In this document: piece after piece, positions 14,901-18,668 of the stretch
Numbering within the stretch: the stretch's first letter is position 1
Layout of the letters: each line of letters begins with the position of its first letter
Source: Candidatus Argoarchaeum ethanivorans
GTDB taxonomy: Archaea > Halobacteriota > Methanosarcinia > Methanosarcinales > EX4572-44
Reading direction: 5' to 3'
DNA length: 18,668 nucleotides
Assembly: GCA_905067535.1 (NCBI GenBank)
Contig: CAJHIR010000011.1
Span: forward strand, 1-18,668
Translations under genes and position numbers: made by a program
The notes under the pieces: generated by a model
Database searches by the model: none
Told to the model about the DNA's origin: nothing
What the model saw: only the letters and a program-made list of their open reading frames with translations

Positions 14901-16854
14901 AATTGATATGAAAAAAGAAATAGAGGAATTAAATGAGAGGAAAAAATTATCCATAGAATATTCTGAGTTGAAGGATGAAATTTTTAATGAAGCAGTACAA
15001 AAGCTAAAATTAAATAAACATAACCATAAAAATGTTATTGAGTACCTACAAAATTTGGAAACGGGAAATTTAGAAGAAATAAAATCTTTCTACAAGCAAA
15101 TACCAGATTTGATTAATAAACAAAATAAATCTGAAGAAATTAAACTAATTGAAGATGTATTAAGGGGGAGACTTCCTAAAACGGTTGATGAAATTAAACT
15201 CACAATTAAAAAAGACGGTGATATTCAGATTAATATAGAAGAAAATTGGAGATGGAAAAGGTTAATTAGTTGGTTAGATGAATTACATTCAGGCAATCCA
15301 ATTTCTAAAATAAGTAAAGAATTATGGATTCTAAAAAATAAAGAAAGGGATTTGGTTAGAGATTTTGTTGAAATTTCTGCATGGATGCATCTTAAAAAAC
15401 GAGTTACTAAAAAACAAAAAGAAGCGCTTGCTTCATTCGCATTAAGCATGAAAAAACGAGGTAAAGGACTTGGTAAATATGCGCCTAAACATCTTGCCGA
15501 CGCAAAAAAATCTTTAGAGGTTGGTAAAAATGCTGTTCCTGTTTGGATTATGCCGATAAACACAATACATGAGTTATTTCCAAATCCAACAGCCGGAATG
15601 TTTGATATTGTTATTTTTGATGAAGCAAGTCAAGTCGATACTCGTGGTTTAAATATTGCTTACATCGGAGAAAAATTGCTTATTGTAGGAGATGATGAAC
15701 AGGTTAGCCCAACTACATTTACCACACAAAGCAAGGTTACCGATTTAATTACACGATATATATCTGATGTTCCAAATAGTCATCATTTTTCTAATACATC
15801 TAGCTTGTTTGATATTGCTAAAATAAAAATGACAGACATTATTACTTTAACGGAGCATTTCCGCTCAGTTGAAGAAATTATTGGATTTAGTAATTCGTTA
15901 TCATACAATGGAAATTTAAAAATTTTACGAGATCAATTGCCAAAGTATAAATTAGATCCAATATTGGAATCAGTCTTTGTAGAAAACGGTTTTGAAGAAA
16001 CTAATGCACAAATAAATAAACCAGAGGCAGAAGCAATTTTGGAGAAGTTAAAAGAAGTTCTACAAAATGAAAAATATAAAGAGACGGACGAAGAAGGAGA
16101 AACACGACCACTCACTTTAGGTATAGTATCTCTATTGGGTAAAGACCAGTCGAAATACATAATGAAATTAATTGGTGAAAATATTCCATCTAAAGAAATT
16201 GAAAAGAGAAAAATTACTTGTGGCGACCCTTATGTATTCCAAGGAGATGAAAGGGATATAATGTTTATATCAATGGTTAAAGCTCCTGATCTGTATAATC
16301 CAAAAAAGACAATTACTCCTTACACAATATCTCAAAAAGCATATAAGCAAAGAGTCAATGTTGCAATGTCAAGAGCAAAAAATAAAATGATTCTTTTTCA
16401 CTCCATTCCAAAAGACAAATTAGCAAACCCTGATGATTTAAGAAAACGAATTTTAGATTGGTTTTATAATCACAAAATAGAAGAAAGAAAAGCTGGTTTA
16501 CAAGCAATTAGGGAAGAGGTTAACAGAGGAAGGGCGTCAGAATTTGCATATCAAGTTGCTGAAATTATCATCAATAATGGGTATAAAGTTATTCCAGAAT
16601 ATGAAGTCGCTGGATATAGAATTGACCTTGTTGTGCAAGGTGAAAAAGCAAAACTTGCCATTGAGTGTGATGGAGACAAATATCATAACAGGATAGAAAA
16701 ATGGCAAGAAGACATTGAAAGGCAAGAAGTTTTAGAAAGATCAGGATGGACATTTTGGAGAATTACTGGAAGTGCTTTTTATAGACACAGAGAGAAAGCA
16801 TTAGATTCTTTGTGGGATAAATTAAATGAACTGAATATCAAATCTGAAGTTTAA
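11968..16854 (+). CDS. SF1 helicase-nuclease, 1628 residues, probable defence protein
   Basis: One very large protein with an Upf1/Dna2-like SF1 helicase core split by a long insertion. Residues 1-420 are an unrecognised N-terminal region. Walker A is VVQGPPGTGKTHTIANL with K444. About 500-1150 is Lys/Glu/Asn-rich and helical, probably coiled coil. Walker B is IVIFDEASQ at 1215-1222; then LTEHFRS at 1294-1300, FQGDERD at 1424-1430 and the arginine-finger motif RVNVAMSRAKNK from 1462. The C-terminal domain (about 1515-1620) is a Vsr/DUF559-like PD-(D/E)XK nuclease: D1553 in YRIDLVV, then IECDGDKYH with E1566 and D1568, then GWTFWRITGS. The layout matches single-gene helicase-nuclease anti-phage proteins (for example the DUF4011-helicase-Vsr type, by general resemblance). 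The frame is intact. Codon use is extremely AT-rich, unlike the chromosomal genes, and the gene is enclosed by inverted repeats. Motifs are seen; the defence role is inferred. Confidence 0.9.
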   Translation: MNKQINNGIKLFEYLEKLSLLNISVRKNIKNLSKEEEKLNLEDKDFLPIIDKIFLKNRNIEADKPDDLFFSIERYKIENPPKLPKQLEKWIDFESISFIKPEPKEFIVLTEKFEDDKKRIIAFDKLISGSGEKNSNLNEWITKNEFGDYEKINENPKKIFFEDFPELIKLYEDWIELKWTKWEEKNHEYFISNQAYDKFYSLRSFLKTESDSYDLLWGHDVLSWKQNGKEIYHPTFFTPLVIEFDPDRNIISIKSDSNLKTFFDVSFVREVLDDKNTNLVDIDSLAERINKKINDGDFDIWDYSLIHKYLQQLVHYISPDGESKYNNRGEEIIIKTQPTAFNFHHLFLLKKSGKSWADYAKKIQEDIKNNNKLTPFLTDLVCDDVNKNEERDSEETDNDNIQSDKEIDSELYFPLPYNNEQKKIAKQIESNYGAVVQGPPGTGKTHTIANLISRFLALGKTVLVTSQTVQALSVLKNHIPKEIRSMVVSQVEANSRNDDLQSSVAEINTILSDTTEFTNEKKKRIEKELQNIREKIAQKNNDFEKISLLDSREKIIIGIEKFTPIKGAKFITEFQDNNEFKISDDIHYNDELAISQSEINSYISALRSADSEIWDFVKLDRIPTIDILPPLDSLERFFELNKELNKEELQLFKLYVPDNEGLKNIDNIEENINDYNTHKEKASKFEKRLKEVRFFKKNNISELSFFDKTKENNISDVYDALKILKETLLSFNEPYEKELFEILKNDNQKQKWENILIKIKGILKKYNESESILLGKEIKLIDKYDIDHISALEIISKIANQAKNNDDKVKKGIGLLFNLNIKKFIKKTKIDGKEICNNNDIEVINAYFLKIKLENDLKNIWKQAFQSMVNKKEFSNPFNIVEFEGVIDSITRIIYFEKDNSKLNTNIKNYKLFKEVNIFDLSFIENALTVFDNFLSYFKSNEYENLINGIATYFEKDNAHKKTLLLATYIKEKNIDKIIDMKKEIEELNERKKLSIEYSELKDEIFNEAVQKLKLNKHNHKNVIEYLQNLETGNLEEIKSFYKQIPDLINKQNKSEEIKLIEDVLRGRLPKTVDEIKLTIKKDGDIQINIEENWRWKRLISWLDELHSGNPISKISKELWILKNKERDLVRDFVEISAWMHLKKRVTKKQKEALASFALSMKKRGKGLGKYAPKHLADAKKSLEVGKNAVPVWIMPINTIHELFPNPTAGMFDIVIFDEASQVDTRGLNIAYIGEKLLIVGDDEQVSPTTFTTQSKVTDLITRYISDVPNSHHFSNTSSLFDIAKIKMTDIITLTEHFRSVEEIIGFSNSLSYNGNLKILRDQLPKYKLDPILESVFVENGFEETNAQINKPEAEAILEKLKEVLQNEKYKETDEEGETRPLTLGIVSLLGKDQSKYIMKLIGENIPSKEIEKRKITCGDPYVFQGDERDIMFISMVKAPDLYNPKKTITPYTISQKAYKQRVNVAMSRAKNKMILFHSIPKDKLANPDDLRKRILDWFYNHKIEERKAGLQAIREEVNRGRASEFAYQVAEIIINNGYKVIPEYEVAGYRIDLVVQGEKAKLAIECDGDKYHNRIEKWQEDIERQEVLERSGWTFWRITGSAFYRHREKALDSLWDKLNELNIKSEV

Positions 16855-16890
16855 TTATTGAATATAGAAACATAATCTGAAAAAGAAAAA

Positions 16891-16945
16891 GTTTGAGAGA
16901 GGGGCAATTCACCCCTTTAGTTCCCCTATTGCCCCTCCCTCAAAC
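16891..16945. other. Long hairpin 1 after the helicase gene
   Basis: Arms 16891-16908 (GTTTGAGAGAGGGGCAAT) and 16928-16945 (ATTGCCCCTCCCTCAAAC) pair over 18 positions with a single A.C mismatch; the loop is C-rich (TCACCCCTTTAGTTCCCCT). It begins 37 bases after the helicase stop. It could be a terminator, a small structured RNA or an element end. Confidence 0.7.
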
Positions 16946-16955
16946 AGAATAAGGA

Positions 16956-17006
16956 GTTTTGGATTTTAGGCATTCACCCCTAACCCCTCTGCCCAAAATC
17001 CAAAAC
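16956..17006. other. Long hairpin 2, abutting the right inverted repeat
   Basis: Arms 16956-16972 (GTTTTGGATTTTAGGCA) and 16990-17006 (TGCCCAAAATCCAAAAC) pair over 17 positions with a single A.C mismatch. The loop TTCACCCCTAACCCCTC resembles that of hairpin 1 (shared TCACCCCT and a second CCCC). The two stems differ in sequence, so covariation between them would point to a conserved structure. Confidence 0.7.
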
Positions 17007-17007
17007 A

Positions 17008-17077
17008 AAAAAACAAATTTATGATTATTGAATAAAAAGCCTGTCAAAATGTAATTGAATGAAAAATATTTTTTGAA
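17008..17077 (-). repeat. Right inverted repeat of the helicase-nuclease unit
   Basis: Inverted counterpart of 11787-11860, with three exact blocks of 17, 17 and 15 bases. It ends at 17077, where the sequence becomes GC-rich. The repeats resemble ends of a transposable unit, but no transposase is encoded between them. Confidence 0.8.
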
Positions 17078-17131
17078 CTCGCTCCTTTCAGTCGCGCCAC
17101 GCTGCGCTCTCCTCCCTTCGGTCGTCGGGGC

Positions 17132-17231
17132 GTATAACACAGCGTATGCGGTTCGGGGCTCGGCTCGCCCCTCACCCATATTTTTGCCCCCCTTGGTCGC
17201 AAAAACTTCAGATACGCTCGGAACGTTATAC
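17132..17231 (+). other. attC-like site A
   Basis: Left box GTATAAC (17132-17138) and right box GTTATAC (17225-17231) are exact reverse complements. An inner pair AGCGTAT (17141-17147) / ATACGCT (17212-17218) adds a second stem, separated from the outer one by 2 and 6 bases. The central part is GC-rich with partly self-complementary stretches (GGGGC..GCCCC). The layout outer box, spacer, inner box, variable loop, inner box, spacer, GTT box is that of an integron attC site, though GTTATAC departs from the GTTRRRY consensus. Confidence 0.5.
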
Positions 17232-17257
17232 ACATTTGGTCGCTCGGTGGATGGAGC

Positions 17258-17317
17258 TTTATATAATCTAAAGCGCTTATATGTGTAAGAAACATATAAA
17301 CCCGAGGCAGGTGAAAA
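17258..17317 (+). promoter_or_regulatory. Promoter and candidate operator of the MNT/HEPN pair
   Basis: TTTATATA at 17258-17265 is a good archaeal TATA box, giving an expected transcription start near 17287. An 8-bp perfect inverted repeat TTATATGT (17277-17284) / ACATATAA (17292-17299) straddles that point and could be an autoregulatory operator. AGGTGA at 17309-17314 is the Shine-Dalgarno for the ATG at 17318. Confidence 0.5.
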
Positions 17318-17665
17318 ATGAAAGAAGAAGTAAAAACAATATTATCTGAAATTGTTGAGAAGCTAAAGATGGAATATAAGCCTATAAAGATTATTCTATT
17401 TGGTTCTTATGCTTATGGCAATCCTACTGAAGATAGTGATATAGACCTCTTGATTTTGAAAAACACTAATAAAAGAAGGGTTGATAGATTCGTGCAGGTT
17501 AAAAGGATAATTTATAACCCCAATTGCAAAATACCTGTATCGCCGTTAGTATATAGTCCTAAAGAGTTAGAGGAGCGCCTTAGAATAGGGGATGATTTTA
17601 TAAAAGAAATAATCCAGAAGGGGACAATTTTATATGAAAGAGCAAGTAGTCAAAGAATGGATTGA
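17318..17665 (+). CDS. MNT-type nucleotidyltransferase, probable antitoxin
   Basis: A 115-residue minimal nucleotidyltransferase. The signature IILFGSYAYGNPTEDSDIDLLI gives G29-S30 and the GSx10DxD pair D41/D43, in parts: ILFGSYAYG and EDSDIDLLIL. In MNT antitoxins this domain neutralises the HEPN partner, in MntA-type pairs by AMPylating it. The third carboxylate, usually in a later IPVDVVVY-like strand, appears to be Ser here (KIPVSPLVYSPKEL), so transferase activity may be weak or the protein may act by binding. Its own promoter and Shine-Dalgarno lie within the putative cassette. The 3' end overlaps the HEPN gene by 32 bases, implying coupling. Family assignment is firm; the toxin-antitoxin role is inferred from the pairing. 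Confidence 0.88.
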   Translation: MKEEVKTILSEIVEKLKMEYKPIKIILFGSYAYGNPTEDSDIDLLILKNTNKRRVDRFVQVKRIIYNPNCKIPVSPLVYSPKELEERLRIGDDFIKEIIQKGTILYERASSQRMD

Positions 17666-18017
17666 AAGAGGGGAACATGACTTAGAAGTTGCTAAAATTC
17701 TTTTTGTTGAGGAAGAATACCCTGATGTGGTACTTTTTCATATTCATCAGGCGGTCGAAAAATACCTGAAAGGATTTCTTATCTACAGGGGCTGGGGATT
17801 AAAGAAGATCCACGATATTGAATTGCTCATAACCGAGGCTATGAGTTTTGATGATGAATTTCAAAAATATCTTGATCTTGGCAGGAAATTGACTGCATTC
17901 TATTACGAGGGGCGGTATCCTCCGGGACCAATTACTTCTTACTCAAAAGAAGAGGTAGAAAAAATGATAGAAACAGCAGAGGAAATTATCAACAAGCTAA
18001 AAGAAGGAATAAAATGA
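17634..18017 (+). CDS. HEPN-domain protein, probable toxin partner of MNT
   Basis: A 127-residue all-alpha HEPN protein (COG1895/COG2250-like). Visible features are an N-terminal KEWIERGEHDLEVAKIL helix, the core helix VVLFHIHQAVEKYLKGFLIY, KKIHDIELLI, and the YYEGRYPPGP segment typical of this HEPN group. The canonical RNase motif Rx4-6H of HepT/Swt1 HEPNs is not evident; the nearest is R-x7-H around YRGWGLKKIHD. RNase activity is therefore uncertain. AAGGGGACA about 10-15 bases upstream supports the ATG at 17634, inside the end of the MNT gene. Ends 18 bases before the attC-like site B. Confidence 0.88.
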   Translation: MKEQVVKEWIERGEHDLEVAKILFVEEEYPDVVLFHIHQAVEKYLKGFLIYRGWGLKKIHDIELLITEAMSFDDEFQKYLDLGRKLTAFYYEGRYPPGPITSYSKEEVEKMIETAEEIINKLKEGIK

Positions 18018-18035
18018 TAAAATGCGACTAACAGC

Positions 18036-18100
18036 GTATAACAGGACATATCTGGCTTCGTATCTTTGAGGAACTTCAGATATGAGCGTGCCTGTTAGGC
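18036..18100 (+). other. attC-like site B
   Basis: Left box GTATAAC (18036-18042) and right box GTTAGGC (18094-18100, fits GTTRRRY). Stems TAACAGG/CCTGTTA and CATATCTG/CAGATATG (18047-18054 with 18077-18084) enclose a 22-base loop; the unpaired bases are A on one side and AGCGTG on the other. The left box complements the right box of site A exactly, and the right box complements the left box of site C exactly, while the two boxes of B complement each other only partly. Confidence 0.6.
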
Positions 18101-18148
18101 GAAATGTCTTTAATACATGAGATATATATCCAATTGGAAGTATTAAAA

Positions 18149-18370
18149 ATGGAAAAATTACATCTGCCCATAATCATTGAGATGGACGAAGATGAATACT
18201 ACATAGTAAGTTGCCCGCTGTTCCGGGGTTGTCATTCTTACGGCGAAACTATAGATGAGGCACTGGAAAATATAAGGGAAGTCATAGAGATGTGCCTCGA
18301 TGAGATGAAAATCGAGGAGCTTAACAAGTTCGTAGGATTTAGAGAACTGGAAGTAGCTCAGAATGTTTAA
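18149..18370 (+). CDS. hicB: HicB-family antitoxin
   Basis: A 73-residue HicB-like protein with the partial RNase H-type fold: LHLPIIIEMDEDEYYIVSCP (strands), RGCHSYGETIDEALENIRE, then VIEMCLDEMK. It has no obvious C-terminal DNA-binding domain. The frame is open from ATG 18104, but ATATATAT at 18122-18129 is placed about 23 bases before ATG 18149, and the family starts near MEKLHLP, so a leaderless start at 18149 is preferred; 18104 would add 15 residues. Antitoxin first, overlapping hicA by 8 bases. It begins shortly after the crossover box of site B, as a cassette gene would. Confidence 0.85.
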   Translation: MEKLHLPIIIEMDEDEYYIVSCPLFRGCHSYGETIDEALENIREVIEMCLDEMKIEELNKFVGFRELEVAQNV

Positions 18371-18608
18371 ACTTCCCGTAATCAAAGGCAGAGGACTTGT
18401 AAAGTTTTTGGAATTCATTGACTTTAGGGTTATCAGGACAAAAGGTTCTCATGTAAGGTTGAGATTAAAAGATGGGAGAGTAACCACTGTTCCTGTGCAT
18501 GGAAACAAGGACATACCCAAAGGGCTTTTGCGTAAAATAATCAGAGAAGACTTGGGAATAAGTTTAGAAGAATTTTTAGAGTTATACTCAAGGTACAAAG
18601 GAAAATGA
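18363..18608 (+). CDS. hicA: HicA-family mRNA interferase toxin
   Basis: An 81-residue YcfA/HicA protein with a dsRBD-like fold. Catalytic His is H30 in RTKGSHVRLR; the closing motif VPVHGNKDIPKGLLRKIIRE is family-typical. HicA toxins cleave mRNA until bound by HicB. All motifs needed for activity appear intact. It overlaps hicB by 8 bases, and its stop lies 18 bases before the left box of site C. Confidence 0.92.
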   Translation: MFKLPVIKGRGLVKFLEFIDFRVIRTKGSHVRLRLKDGRVTTVPVHGNKDIPKGLLRKIIREDLGISLEEFLELYSRYKGK

Positions 18609-18626
18609 GAAGATGATCGACACTTC

Positions 18627-18668
18627 GCCTAACAGAACATATCTGGCTTCGGCTAACGTCTATGCCAA
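18627..18668 (+). other. attC-like site C, left half only (window ends)
   Basis: GCCTAAC (18627-18633, fits RYYYAAC), a 4-base spacer AGAA, then CATATCTGGCTTCG, the same inner box and following bases as in site B with identical spacing. The right half falls beyond the window. Confidence 0.55.

Larger units (their letters stand above)
16855..17317. other. 463-base gene-free stretch: two long hairpins, inverted repeat, attC-like site, promoter
   Basis: In order it holds hairpin 1 (16891-16945), hairpin 2 (16956-17006), the right inverted repeat (17008-17077), a GC-rich Cys/Arg-coding-like segment without a frame (17078-17131), attC-like site A (17132-17231) and the promoter of the MNT/HEPN pair. 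Base composition changes abruptly from AT-rich to GC-rich at 17078. No protein gene is supported. Confidence 0.7.

Noticed and set aside
17044..17295. Arg/Pro-rich open frames on both strands between the helicase and MNT genes
   Set aside because: They run across the inverted repeat and the attC-like palindrome and resemble no protein; the openness follows from the GC-rich palindromic sequence.
17132..18668. CRISPR array
   Set aside because: The repeats are palindromic sites of different lengths separated by whole genes, not short direct repeats with uniform spacers.

Overview
The window comes from an archaeon of the methanogenic or anaerobic alkane-oxidising Euryarchaeota (Halobacteriota-like). 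The evidence is an archaeal mevalonate cluster (mevalonate kinase, isopentenyl phosphate kinase, type 2 IPP isomerase) linked to an archaeal RNase J. It also carries pelota, eL42, eS27, aIF2-alpha, Nop10, a PAC2-family protein and methanogenesis marker protein 11. I cannot name the genus from the sequence alone.

Layout. Bases 1-1500 are mobile-element debris: a frameshifted and truncated IS200-type tnpA and a lone AT-rich gene for a small membrane-anchored protein. Bases 1507-5598 (minus strand) form a tight operon mvk-ipk-fni-rnj with ATGA/GTGA overlaps. Bases 5599-7490 hold a 39-codon ORF, purE and pelA, separated by degenerate dispersed repeats. An unlisted 49-residue ORF lies on the minus strand at 7634-7783. 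Bases 7943-10183 hold the translation cluster eL42-eS27-aIF2alpha-nop10-PAC2. Marker protein 11 lies at 10337-11233 on the minus strand.

From about 11.27 kb to the end the window is an accessory island. It starts with a decayed tyrosine-recombinase gene. Next is a very AT-rich 5.3-kb unit bounded by about 70-bp imperfect inverted repeats, encoding one 1628-residue SF1 helicase with a C-terminal PD-(D/E)XK nuclease, probably antiviral. After it come two toxin-antitoxin-like pairs, MNT/HEPN and HicB/HicA.

The most interesting signal is that these pairs are separated by palindromic sites resembling integron attC sites. The right box of each site is the exact reverse complement of the left box of the NEXT site: GTTATAC at 17225 with GTATAAC at 18036, and GTTAGGC at 18094 with GCCTAAC at 18627. 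That is the footprint expected if each gene pair moves as a circular cassette recombined at G^TT. A GTTATACACA box just left of the helicase unit (11776) suggests that the helicase may be a cassette too. So the region may be an archaeal cassette array (CALIN-like) carrying defence and toxin-antitoxin cargo. No intact integrase is visible, and the interpretation rests on sequence pattern only.
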